From: Nelumbo lutea
Taxonomy: Eukaryota > Streptophyta > Magnoliopsida > Proteales > Nelumbonaceae
DNA length: 64,000 nucleotides
NCBI GenBank assembly: GCA_022828595.1
Contig: JAKGHH010000004.1
Location: forward strand, 82,302,270 to 82,366,269
Reading direction: 5' to 3'
Each line of letters begins with the position of its first letter. Positions within the stretch are counted from its first letter, which is position 1. The notes below the pieces were generated by a model. That model ran no database searches and had not been told where the DNA came from. It was given only the letters and a program-made list of their open reading frames with translations. This document shows positions 1 to 11,802 of the stretch, one piece after another. Both the position numbers and the translations under genes were made by a program.

Positions 1-1848
1 TTAAAGATGTCCTTGAAATGTAAAATTACCTAACTCCTAAGGGGTGCTCTTTTTTAAGATTTTGAGAGGGGGGAAAGTTGGTCAATGGGATTTTTGTTCC
101 CATTGACCAAGAATCCCATGTTCTTTGACTCACTTTCATCTTAATACAAACATGGTTCAAACTGGGCTAACCAAGGGGTAGACAAGTCATCTAAAAAGTC
201 ATCCACTATATCTACCGTGAATCCATCTCTCCCTAGGTTTGGATATTTGGAAGCACTAAAAACATTTAATTGGACCTCCTATTCTCCAAATGAAATGTCA
301 ATTTCCCATAGTTTACTGTTAGTGTTTCTATCGGTCGTTGCTAGAAATGGACATCTTAAGATTATCGGGATGTGGTTCAGATCCTCGGTTAAGGTCATGT
401 CTGGGACGATAAAATCCACTGGGAAGTGACAACCCTCTACCCTGACAATGACGTCCTCAATAACACTTCGAGGAGTCTTGACTGACTAATCAACGAGTTG
501 CAGAATTACTAGGGTAGGTTCTAACTCGCCGATCTTGAACCTGTCATGAATGGACGGAAGAATATTTATACTGACCCCAAGATCCAATAAAACCCGATCA
601 AAGGTGATTCCAGTGATGACACTATGAGAGGAGCACTAATGTCTTTCATATTCTAGGGGAGTTGATTTAGGAGAGTTGCACTAACATCTGCCGAAAGCAT
701 CAATTTTTGTGGGGCCGATTTTGGCTCCACCATTTGAGTACATAGCTCTTTCAAGAACTTGGCATAGGCCAGGACATGTTGGATCGCATTAAGGGGAGGA
801 ATGCTAATATGGACTTCCCGGCTCTCCTCGTTGTTAGTTTCTTTATTCTTTAGCACTAACCCAACTGTGAGTGTATTTGGAAAGGGAACTACGGGTTGGT
901 TTACTATAGTCTCTTCTTCTAAAGTTTCCTTTCCTTCTTCTTCTTCCCCCCCCCCCCCCAACTTAGGGTCTTCCTGCTCCTTTTCATTAACTCTCCTTTT
1001 CTCACATGGGTCCTCTATCCTCCCACTCATTAAGATTGTAATGGCCTTGGTATTTTCACACAGAGGGTTCTTAGGAAGTAGCTGAATTTGTTGTGGAGGA
1101 AAACCCGATGGCTGATTTCTAGGGTTCACAACCGGTTGACTCGGTAGTTGCCCTACTCTTCTTCTCGCCTTGGCTTCATTTAGCTGTCATATTTGGCTCT
1201 CTAATCTATCAATGGACTACTGTTGATTTAGGATCAGCTGCTAAAGCTGCATGAATTGGTCATCTATTGTATTTGCTTAAGGAGGTTGTGGGTAAGTTTG
1301 ATATGGTTGGATGGGTTAGTTCCTAGGGTACACCTACTGAAATGAACTCTGTACTTGTGGCCTCTAAAATTGGTGGGCCATGGAGTTAGATGAATGCTGA
1401 TATTGTTGGGACTATGTGTAGGTTTAAAATGATTGAGCTGGTTGAGTCCCTTGGTAATCATTGTACTTCCAGTGAGTTTGGGCTCCAGACCACTAAGAGT
1501 GCATATTTGGCAGGGGGTTTTCTTGGACTTGGGCCCTATAATTGAAGTTGGCTAATTTTCCCACCCAAGGTTATTTGGACTAGAGAATGAGTTAGCATTG
1601 GGTTAGAAAAATCTATGGACCTCATGTACTTGGTTGACATGATGGGCCGGTCATGCATAGATGGAACATGATGCATAGGATGACAAGGTTGGGTATGGGC
1701 CACTTTGTTGACGATGTGCAAGGACTTCATCAAGTCTTTGGGACATACCATTAATCTTGTCCAGTTGTTGAGACACATGGTTCCAATCAATTTGTGGCTC
1801 AGGTTGGAAGTAGTTTCTCATTTCACAAACTCCGGCCATTGAATTCAT
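1..1848 (-). pseudogene. Ty3/Gypsy retrotransposon gag and protease, degenerate and cut by the window edge
   Basis: On the minus strand, a gag-like frame starts with ATG at about 1848 and is broken by stops. A better preserved piece at 653-1129 carries the conserved stretch around HISIPPLNAIQHVLAYAKFLKEL, which I recognise from plant Ty3/Gypsy gag-pol polyproteins. Further downstream (about 600 to 230) the frame reads as a retroviral-type aspartic protease, with a DLG-x-S active-site motif (seen as LLDLGVSIN) followed by a PTLVILQLVD-like strand and an in-frame stop. RT and integrase would lie beyond position 1. A poly-purine/pyrimidine tract at 949-959 (C-run on +) falls in a Gly/Glu-rich part of gag. 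The type looks Athila/Tat-like, but only gag and protease are visible, so the lineage is an inference. Non-functional. Confidence 0.75.
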
Positions 1849-4001
1849 TTTATTTTAACCCCCTTTTTCTTCTTTTTTTTGAAATTTGAAATTTAAATTT
1901 TGAATTTTAATTTCAAACTTAGATCTTGAAATTTAAACTCAAAATTGATTTTTTTTTTACTTTTTTTTAATTTAATTTTTGAAATTTAAATTCAAATTTG
2001 AATTTAAAAAAAATTATTTTCTTTTTTTTTTATAAAGGCAAACAAATCAACTACACGACCTAGGGGCTGACCTAGGGTTTCCTAAACTAGTGGTTCAACC
2101 ACTGTGAATACTTTTAGGTTCACTTGGAATTACACCACTTCCTTTGGTTAGCCAAGTAAGAGGTGGGGATGTGGGATACTCCCCTTGCTCTCGCAAGGAC
2201 CTAATTATGTAACCACAAAACCCGCTTAGACTTACCATTTAACCTCTTTCCTTAGACACCAACTGCTAGCTATGAAAAATAATTTCAAGCTCTCCTAAAA
2301 TTGAATACACCTTTGAACCAAATGTGAGGCTTCCCTAAAGGATCTTGCTATCCAAATTTTAAATTAGGGTTTAGGGTAAACCGCACGTGAAGGGTGGTGA
2401 TTTTTGGGCCAAAGAAGGGTGATGGAATCCCCACCTTATCTTATTTAGGTTGGATGCCCTTAAATGAATTAATTGAAAGACAAAATGCAACTAACTGCAA
2501 TGCATGAACAATTATTTCTAAGATGCAATTCAACAATTAAACATAAAATAATAAAGCAAACTAACTAAGCAAAAGGAACAATTAAAATAATAAAAAGAAC
2601 ACCTAACAAATTCACAACTAACAATAATAATTTCAGCAAATAAATAACCCTATATGATGCATGCTCTAGAATATCAAGCCCTAAATAATGGAGTGAAAAT
2701 GCAAGAGAAATATTCAATTTTTTTTTATATATATATATATATAATTCAAAATTTAAACTTTGGGAGTTTAAATTCAAATTCAGATTTTGAGATTTAAATT
2801 CCTAAAATTTAAAATTGATTTTTTTTATTTTAACTTTCATTTTAATTTTTTTTATTTTCAATTTTCTTTAAATTCGAAAATTTGAAGTTCAAATTCAAGT
2901 TCAAATTCAAATTCAGATTCGAATTAAAATTAAAATTTAAATTCAGATTTTAAATTTAAATTCAAATTAGAAAATTTTAATAATTTCCTATTTAGAAACT
3001 AATTATTCAATTAAACAACTAAAAGAAAAGAAATTAAATAGAGCAACAAATATTAATTGCAAACAGAAAATAAAACAATAATTAATTGTGTTAAACAGAA
3101 TTAACAACTACCAAAAATAAATTCTAACAAACTAATTGCTAATTTAAAAATTACGCAGGAAATAAAATGATAAAAAAAATATTCAAGAAATAGATAAAAA
3201 AAAAGAAAAAATACAAATGTAAAAAAAAATTAAACCAAAAATAAAATAAACAAAAGAAAATTGCTGATTTTTTTATTTATGTTTTTTTCGTTTTTTTAAT
3301 AAAAGAAAAGCACAAATCTAAAAATTAATATGAAAAGAAAATTATGCTGGAAAAAATAAATAAAATAAAATAAACAAAAAAATATTTATTTATTTTTTTT
3401 GTTTTTTTATCTAAAATAAAAGAAAAAAACAAATCTGAAATTTAAACCGAATATAAAATAAAATAAAATAAACAAAAGAAAATTATGCAGCAAGAGATAA
3501 AATAAAATAAAATAAACGTTTTCTGTTTTTTTTTTTTGTTTTTAAATCTGAAATAAAAGAAAAACATAAATCTAATTAAGAAAAAAAATTGAACAAGAAA
3601 TTAAAATAAAGATAGAAGAATAGATCTAGAAACCACATGGAATCAAAATAATACTAAAAAAAATAAATTGGATCTTGAAAAAAAATTAATTTAAAATTCA
3701 AAAATAACTATTCTATAAAAAAAGAGTTTAAAAATAAAAATAAGAAATTTAAAAATATAATGGAACGACTCCACCTGAAATGCAATCCAATTTCTCTTCT
3801 CTTTTCTTCCGTCCTATAGTCCCACAACACTCTGGTACCTCACCTTTCGTTATTCTGTTATGCAAAATCAAAGAGAAAAAAGAATTAAACTAAGATAACA
3901 GATCAAGTAATAAAACGAAAAAGAAAAAAATAATGAAACATATCTGAATAAAGCAAATAAAAAATTTATCCATTGCTTCCCAGGCAACGACGCAAAAAAC
4001 T
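1849..4001 (-). mobile_element. AT-rich untranslated leader and primer-binding site of the Ty3/Gypsy element
   Basis: About 2.1 kb of extremely AT-rich sequence lies between the LTR and gag and holds no plausible protein. It consists of runs of AAATTT-type, TTTTTATTT and AAATAAAATAAA repeats, with a short (TA)n at 2726-2742. At 3977-4001, read on the minus strand, the sequence is AGTTTTTTGCGTCGTTGCC, a decayed form of the primer-binding site common in plant Gypsy elements (TTTTTGGCGCCGTTGCC type). That places the 5' LTR immediately to the right. Confidence 0.65.
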
Positions 4002-5460
4002 TGGTGTGTCCGGAAGCGTGTCGTTAGCCACTTTGGAATACCAATTTTTAATATTTATAAATTTACCGTTTCTCACAAAAAAATATAAACACAGTAAATG
4101 GGTGAGAACGAATCGTATCCACAGGGAATCAAGGGAAAAATAATTACGTGCTTAGATCCGGGAGAGACAACACAAAGGGGAGTTGCAGAAATATATAATT
4201 AATTAATTAAAAAGAAGAAAATGGAATTCACTAAAACCAAATTCGAACAACATTGAGAATAACAAGTGCATAAAAATAAATAATAAAAATAAATAAATAA
4301 AAGGAACAAAATAAAAATGTCTAAGAATCCGATCAGAGGTAGTAGTCTCTAGGTCTCTCCTTCGACCCTCGAACTTCTCGAGCTAGGCCTTTCGTCTTAC
4401 TTGGCCGAATTTCAGATCTACAAAAAAGAAATATAGTACATATTAAATATAATAAAAGTAAAATTTGTAGGAAGGAAAAATAAACTGGAAATTAAAGAAC
4501 AAAAAGTAATTCTAAAACTGAAGAAAGAATGGTTGGGATTCATATCCAAAGGTGGCAGTAGTGGTGTTGGCGAACTGCAAGTAGAACCCCTCCTCTTGCT
4601 CGGGCGTTTTCCTCTTCCTCTACCCTTGAACTTCTCAAGATCAACATTTTTTCTTACCTGGGTGAATTGACCAACCCCTTCTATAGGGCCCCTGGGACCC
4701 TTTTTATAGAGAAGGGTGGACACAACTGGAAATAGGGAGAAAGATGGGGGTGGCAGCTGGGATTTAGCAAAGTTAGGGATGCCCTAGGGTTTCTAATGGA
4801 TGAATAAGATGTTTTTATCGTGATCCTATGGCTGAAGATGAAAGGAGAGGGCGCCCAATATTATGTAGGGCTGAGATTTGGGTGCCCAAAAATAGAGGGT
4901 GTAGATTAGAATATCTAGGGTTGAAGGGTTAAGATTAAAAGAATAGGTGGTGCCCTAAATTGAATGGTTGGGATATAAGATGGAGGGAGTAGCTGAGATT
5001 TGGAGGTGAGGATTAGTAGAATAGGTGGCGCCCTAGGGTTTAAAAGTTATAAAGAAGAGTTCTAAAATGAGTGGTTGAGATTAAAAGAGGTGGAGGGTGG
5101 AGATTGAACACCTAGGGGTGGCTAGGGTTTGCTAAGAGTGAAAAGATTATGTTAAAAATGCTCCATAGAGTTTTCTAAGGAGAGGTGAGCATGGTAATAC
5201 AATAGGATGGGTGCCAAGTGGGTTTAGCAGATAGGAGGCGCCCTCCTGTTCTCAATTCTTTACAAAAACACTCCATTTCTCAACTGGTCTTTACATCAGC
5301 TTTCCAAAAACTGTACTTCAACTTAGAAAACTTTCTAGTTTTCTACATAATTTGCACAAAGACCCTTAGAGGTCACATAATTGATTTTAATTGAGAAAAT
5401 TGTACACTTTGACTATTCTGAGGCCGAAAATACCCCTAAATTGATGCCTTAAGGGCATCA
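4002..5460 (-). mobile_element. 5' LTR of the minus-strand Ty3/Gypsy element
   Basis: The left boundary is set by the primer-binding site (LTR starts TGGTGTGTCC on +). The right boundary is inferred at 5460, where the sequence ends GGCATCA; on the minus strand the LTR would then begin TGATGCCCTTAAGG. The segment contains the phrase GTATCCACAGGGA, which I associate with plant Gypsy LTRs, and long GGG/TAGGG-rich stretches. No partner LTR is in the window, so neither length nor target-site duplication can be confirmed. Confidence 0.55.
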
Positions 5461-7437
5461 AAATGCAGGGTTATCAGGTATCACTTATCCGGGTAAGTGA
5501 TACCCATCTCCTAGGAGGGTAAATAACTTTCCCACCTAGGGGGAAGTTGCCAACACTTGAATGGGATAAAAATGCCCATTTTAATAATGGATTTTTATGG
5601 TGAAAATGGTCATTACCTTATTTATATGAGAAATTAAAGAACATGGGTAAATACACTTCCTCGGGTAAGTGTTTCCCAAGGAAAACTTACCCAGATAACT
5701 GCATTTACCTGGATAAATAACTTACCGAAAAACGAACAGGACCTTAGTTGAATGATACTTTCAATTTATTCTTAGCTTATCACCAACATGCTTGATTAAC
5801 AAAATATCAATTAAACATAAGATCATGTAGTCAAGATATGATACTTCTGAACTAAATGTAAAGGATATAGAATAATACCCGATTTGCAAAGAGGTTCTCC
5901 TTCTTTCTGCTCTTAAACAACACTAACTGAAATTCCTCCTGCACGTGCAGCATGAAATAATGATTACTAGAGCATTGGGTAAACAAATATAGTTCTGAAC
6001 CTGTTCATTTATAAAGCCAGAATACTACCAAGACATGTGAATACAAGGAGGCATTACTGCAAATTCCAGAAGTCAAATGGAATACCAGAGACACTATTTA
6101 CTGCCATGTTCACAGATTATGATGATACAAAAACATTGTATGAGTTATATTTGTGCTTACTAATAAGAATATCAACACAAGTAATTCATTAATTTATATT
6201 TGTTTTTGGTCATTGTTAATGGTTTCTTCAATTTTGGAAATTTCATTGTGGGAAATGCCAAAACATAAAACATTAAAAGCAAAAAATGAAACATTAAAAG
6301 CTACGAGCAAGAGTCAAGAGAAAATAACCCAAAACAGAAAACGAAAAACACAGTATTGGCCATGGAGGGGAAGTCTTCAATCTGTAACTGCTATCATATA
6401 CCATAACAACTTTTTGACAGTAACTTTCAGGGATGAAGAGAATGTTTTTAGACCCAAAAGAATGGTCCACACTTCCCAAATAGCATTTTAGTAATTCAGC
6501 TGTCTCTTTTAACCTATATATACCAAAAACCATATAGAACCTTCAAAATCAAACAGCCTAGTTGATATAATTTGCTTATACATAATGGATTCAATCCAGC
6601 TTGCAGGTTGAACCATGAATGGAATCAGGTGGGGCATGATATTTCTCATAGTATCATGATGATGATCAGAAGGTGAAGATGATAGACCCAGTGTGATGCA
6701 CATTTGTCTTTTACAGTTTAAAACTGATTTGCCAAATTACTATACACATCAAAGTTTTAACCGGGTATTTTACAGTTTAAAGCAGAGTACCCAACTTATC
6801 TCTTACCACACCCCCCGTTCATACACACCTAACCCTACAAATAGATTATCTCTCATGTTAATCTATTTGTCCAAAGATAGAATACTTTTTTCTAAAATGT
6901 ATTTACTTTTTGTTTTCTTATCAAGGATAAAAATCCCCTGTACAGACACTACCACACACGAGTTGCACCTCTATATTCTACACATTTTTTGTGGAATGCA
7001 TTTTACTTTATTTCTTCAAAATTATAGTCAACATGAAGAACGTCAGTGGATTGGATTTTAATCCATTCCAATCAACTCATATTCGGATGCAGATATCCAT
7101 TATAGATTTAATAGATTGAAAGTGATTTTTTTTTCTAGTTGGATTAGTTTGAATATATCCTAGTATAGTGACTCCAATCCAATAAAAAACCAATCCAAAA
7201 TCCCTTGTTCCCTCATATTTGGAATCATTGGTTTCCACCTAGATATCATGGTCAACATGGTATATGTTATATCATGACTCCAGCTGGATCACGTCTTCTC
7301 TCGGAAAATCTGGAGTCAGAGAATTTAGTAGCATTTTATTTGTAGTGACATCTTGATCATTGGTCGGAGCTCTACACGGGAACTTCGCAGAATACAAGGC
7401 CTCCTAGATACCTTCTGTACACGGTCAGATTAGTCTA
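5461..7437. other. Intergenic, no gene seen; hairpin-rich repeat at its left end
   Basis: No credible coding sequence. The left 300 bp hold a strong hairpin at 5477-5504 (GGTATCACTTATCC facing its complement with one mismatch). A second stem follows at about 5527-5551 (AACTTTCCC...GGGGAAGTT), then further GGGTAAGTG/ACTTACCC motifs. A related piece occurs at 42160-42215 (GGATAAATAACTTTCCC). The remainder to 7437 is AT-rich and unremarkable. Confidence 0.5.
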
Positions 7438-7993
7438 TTAATTTTAAGGAAAATTCTCGATCAGTATCCCATACTTTGGTTCAGTGATGATTTCATCCCA
7501 AACTTTAAAATGTGACAATTCAGTTTCTAAACCTTCAAAATGTGACAATCCAGTATTTGAACTTTCAAAATGTGACAATCTAGTACCTGTCATTAATCAA
7601 TCCGTTAATCAACACATTTAAAAGCTCAAAAATGCCCTTCGAATGCCATCTAATTCTCTTTATCAACCATCCAAACATTGACAAAAAACTGAACAGTCTC
7701 AAAGTCTAGTCTCTTCTGCTCAAAAAAGTTGGTGACTGTTTAGAATAATCTAGGATTTGTGACTATTCATTTTATTGTCAATATTCGAATGGTTGATAAA
7801 AAGAATTAGATGGCATTCTTAAGGCGTTTTTGACTTTTCAAATGTGTTGATTAACGGATTGGTTAATAACAGGTATTAGCTTATCACATTTTAAAAGATC
7901 AAGTGCTGAATTGTCGCATTTTAAAGTTTGGAGATCAAATTATCACTTGAACCAAAGTAAAAGTTACTGACCAGGAATTTTCCCTTAATTTTA
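7438..7993. mobile_element. Foldback MITE with long inverted arms and 9-bp target duplication (Mutator-like)
   Basis: Two arms of roughly 240-250 bp face each other (about 7447-7690 and 7735-7984). For example, AAACTTTAAAATGTGACAAT on the left matches the complement of ATTGTCGCATTTTAAAGTTT on the right, and both arms share a segment with CCGTTAATCAACACATTT. The element (7447-7984, 538 bp) is flanked by identical TTAATTTTA at 7438-7446 and 7985-7993. A 9-bp duplication with long terminal inverted repeats is the signature of Mutator/MULE elements. There is no transposase, so it is non-autonomous. Confidence 0.8.
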
Positions 7994-8359
7994 CAAAATC
8001 TGCAATATGATTCTGTAAGAATACTCATTGACGATGCCGGGTCCGTTTAGCCTCATTACTTGCTGTGCCTCTAATGTACCCCAATGAAACATACTTGGGT
8101 TGTCCCTTAGGACCCTTAGGACCCACTAGGCTGAGGTCCCCTGATTACTAATTTGGGGTTGGCACGATGATTCATGATTCTCGTCATATTTATTTGAAGA
8201 ATTGGGAATCCTTCCTTCAAACCAAGGAAGAGGGTGGATTAGGATTAGAGACATGTATACTCAGAACCAATCACTTGTGGTGAAACTTGTAAGCCACAAA
8301 CCTTGGGCCTCTATTTTTCACTTATTGCAGGAGTTTACTCTCTTCGTTACTATGTGTCA

Positions 8360-8961
8360 CTTTACTCGAGGAGTGTTAATTGGACTGGATTTGGTTCAAT
8401 CCGATGCAGTCCAATGTGCGTTCATTATAAATGGACCAGATTCAATCAAATCCAATGAATGTTTTGGATTAATTTGGACAAGTCCAATTCAATGTTTGGA
8501 CCGTCCAATCTGTTTAAATTCATTTTTTTTATTTAAATTGGTTTCAACCCAAACCTGGTCTATTGACACATATTTTTATATAACTGAATTAGATATTGGC
8601 TTAATCCAACCCAATCCAATATAAATTTGTTGTGGATGGATCAAGTCCAGTCCAACCTAATTAATATTTGGGGTTTTTACCGTTCAATCCACCCCTAGGT
8701 GGAGGTAGGATTTCTAGGAGTAGACTTGAATCCTATCCATGGATTTATGTCGGATCACAGACAGGATGCAGTTTATAGGGGGGCTACTAATAGATTAGGT
8801 GTGGGCTGCAATTCAGATTTTTGCGAGGAATTACAATCCAAAAATCCCTAAATATTTTAGACCAAATTGGTCCAATCCAATATCTCTTATTCTGTCCAAA
8901 TTAATTTTAGAATAAACGGGGTCCAATCCAAAACCGATCCATTGACACCCTTACTTTATTC
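8360..8961. mobile_element. hAT-like MITE, 8-bp target duplication with one mismatch
   Basis: The ends are complementary (left GAGGAGTGTTAATTGG; right CCATTGACACCCTTA). The element spans 8368-8953 and is flanked by CTTTACTC (8360-8367) and CTTTATTC (8954-8961), 7 of 8 matching. The interior is rich in repeated TGGATTGGA/TCCAATCCAA motifs. The 8-bp duplication suggests the hAT superfamily. The 140-codon open frame at 8202-8624 crosses the left boundary and is not a gene. Confidence 0.7.
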
Positions 8962-9500
8962 GTGCACATCGTACGGGAAACCAAGTGGCTTGCTTCTCTG
9001 ATACAAAGCTTTCTTGATTACTTGGCTGAGTTTATTGCTGACCTTCTACCATAATTAAAGCTTTGTTTTCATAAAAAAAGCCACGTTTTGATTTTGATTA
9101 TCGTCTAATGGATGCTAGTTTTATAGATAACATTTTACAAATAAGTATTAAACAGTGATTAAGAGTGGTAGATTAGATGATTTAATCCACTTAACGTAAT
9201 GGGGTTTCCCCAATTATCGTTCAATTATTAAACAACTTGTAATAATTAATACACCAACTTGGACAAAAAAACAAATCAGCAAATAGGTGGATAGAGGGTG
9301 ACCAATTATTGCCGTTAAAATATTTATTTAGGTCATTAAGAATAGAGGGACGTGTGGTCACCACGCGGACCTTTAAGGCTTTTAGATTAAGATGTTACCA
9401 ACTACTTGGTAGTGGGTGGACGGTGGAGACTTGAGAGGTTAGCTTAATCACTTCATAGCCATGTGCATCCCACACGCACTAATTACTTGATTCCACAAAT
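8962..9500. other. Intergenic, nothing recognised
   Basis: AT-rich spacer between two MITEs. I see no coding frame, RNA gene or inverted repeat that I can support. Confidence 0.4.
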
Positions 9501-10041
9501 TAAGGGTACATTTGATTCGTAGTTGGAATTGAAACTTTTTTATTCGGAATTGAAATGGTTTATTATTATTATGGTTTTAAAATTTGGATTGGATCGGATG
9601 GTTAGACTAGAAAAATTGGATTGGATCGGCTAATCGAATAGTCGGATAGAATAATGGTTTTTGGCTGTTCTTCTTTTATTTTTTATTTTTTAAGTCAGAA
9701 TGGGCCATCTGTTCAAATCAGATGGTCAAACCGTTTGACCCAAAAACTGGTCCCTGGTTTCCTGTACAATCTAATTTTTAAAAACCTTGATTCTTACAAT
9801 CTATTTGGTTTAGACAGGAATAGAAATCGGAATTAGAATTGAAATAAGCTGAAATAGGATTTCATTCTCAAGGAAAGGCGAGGAAATGACCATTCCCTAA
9901 AATGGAGAATGTTATTCCACCAAAAATGAGAATGAGATTTCGATTCCGCCCAACAAAACAGTTGCAATCAAAACGAGCCATTCCTATTCCTATTCCGGTT
10001 CCGATTCCAAACCCTATTCCCGCGAACCAAACGGGACCTAA
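9501..10041. mobile_element. Tourist-like (PIF/Harbinger) MITE with TAA duplication, interrupted by another repeat
   Basis: The element starts GGGTACATTTGATTCG at 9504 and ends CGAACCAAACGGGACC at 10038. These are complementary termini, flanked on both sides by TAA (9501-9503, 10039-10041), the classic Tourist arrangement. The inner sequence repeats GGAATTGGAATAGGAATGAGA-like motifs shared with copies at 44761-45034 and about 28385-28640. Inside it, about 9575-9800 starts and ends GGTTTTAAAA...TTTTTAAAAACC and resembles the element at 62384-62694, so it is probably a nested insertion. Confidence 0.75.
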
Positions 10042-11142
10042 ACTCCGTGGGTTTGCCGCTTTGATGTTTTTTTAATTAAATCGTATCCTTGGGCCCATTC
10101 TTGTTTTAACAACAAGCGTTCAGCCCAACCCAAACCAAAACCTTGAAAAAGAAAATGATGGAGAAAGCTGGGCCCAGAATGGTGACGTTTTGCGATCTTT
10201 TTCTGTAATGACGTTAGATGAAGAAATGGGTCGCGGGCTTTATGGAGCATTGGATTGCAGATGCAGCATTAGTGGAGGTGGCATTTATGCCAAAGGAAAA
10301 GGTAGGTGGAGGCACGGGGCCTTTTTACTTGATTCCAATTTTACGATCAAAAAGGATGTCACTCATGGGAAGAGAGGGGATCGTATACATAGGGAATCAA
10401 ATCCTTTTGATGTGGCCTCGTATCAATATCTCAATTCTCAAGTCAATGCTTATATTCCCTTTTCTATCTGGCCCAAAACCCAAGCTTGGATAGTTGGATA
10501 TCATATTATAGGTATTACGTTGAGAGAACTCGCGAAAGAATCCGTCTAACTTGCCACGCGTCCACCTTCAATAACGCATTTTTTCCACCCCAACCAAGTG
10601 CCAGGACAAACAGAAGAGGAATTTGCGAGTTTGCCTGAGAGGCTGAGACAAATGGTGTATAGGAAATACCCACTTGGACGTTATGTCTCATACAAGGGGT
10701 TTACTTCGTGTGAAGCGAGCTTTACAGTGATTTAAACAACAAAGAAAAGATTCCATATCAACGGTATGTATAATTTGATGATTTTGAGAAGGGATTATCC
10801 AATATCCACTCCTTTGGCCGAGGATATTCAATATTGACCACCTTCATATTTTATTTTATTTTGGAGGCAAAAGCCGTAAGCCACAATAATAAAATAATAA
10901 CTAAAAGAACAAGGCCTAAAGTTTTTTTGTTTGAAGTTGTTGAATTCCAATTTCCAAAGATGTGGACAAGGTAACTTCATTTCAGCTGATTGGCTTCGTC
11001 GTTACGACGATATCGAGTACTCTTCACCAACCCCACACCCGTCAACCGTCGAAGCTGCTTGCCGCTGGCGTCCCCACCCTCCGCCAACCTCTCTCCTGCC
11101 GCCTCATGCCTCCGCATTTCTAGGGTTAGGGTTTCTCTTGGC
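10042..11142 (+). promoter_or_regulatory. Upstream region and 5' leader of the SPL7 gene
   Basis: No separate gene is seen. The open frames at 10190-10549 and 10218-10493 overlap one another, have no recognisable content and are probably chance. The stretch from about 10990 to 11142 stays in frame with SPL7, but in that frame only a TTG, not an ATG, precedes 11143. It is therefore most likely 5' untranslated leader (or an N-terminal extension if a non-AUG start were used). I could not place a TATA box or transcription start with confidence. Confidence 0.4.
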
Positions 11143-11727
11143 ATGGAGATTCCACATCCACCACCATCTGATCAGGCAGTTTCCCTCACCCGGGTCAGGG
11201 CTCCCGAAATGGAGTTCCCTCAGATCCTTGACGAAGCTTCCGCCCCTTGGGAATGGGGTAATCTACTGGACTTCACCGTTGACGACCAATTGGTCGTCTC
11301 TTGGGATTCCGATAATAATCCTACTATCGCTCAGGCGCCGGAACTTGTTCCCCAGCCTTTCTCGAATCGGGGGACCGACGCTTCCGATCGAGTGAGGAAG
11401 AGAGACCCCAGGTTGACTTGTTCCAATTTCTTGGCCGGACGGATCCCCTGCGCTTGTCCGGAGATTGACGAGAAGGACGAGGGGGAAGCAGCGGTTGGGA
11501 AGAAACGGGCCAGGACGGCCCCGGTGGGCACCGCCCGGTGTCAGGTCCCTGGTTGCGAGGTTGATATTAGCGAGCTGAAGGGTTACCATCGGCGGCATCG
11601 TGTTTGCCTTCGTTGCGCCAATGCCACTTCTGTTGTTCTCGACGGCCAGTCTAAGCGATATTGCCAACAGTGTGGCAAGTAAGATAAATTTACTTGTTTG
11701 GTTTGTCGGCTTTGAATTGTTTGCTCC

Positions 11728-11802
<75 letters not shown>

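Noticed and set aside
10990..11142. A longer SPL7 N-terminus starting at 10990
   Set aside because: The codon there is TTG, not ATG. The first ATG in frame is 11143, which gives a length matching the family.
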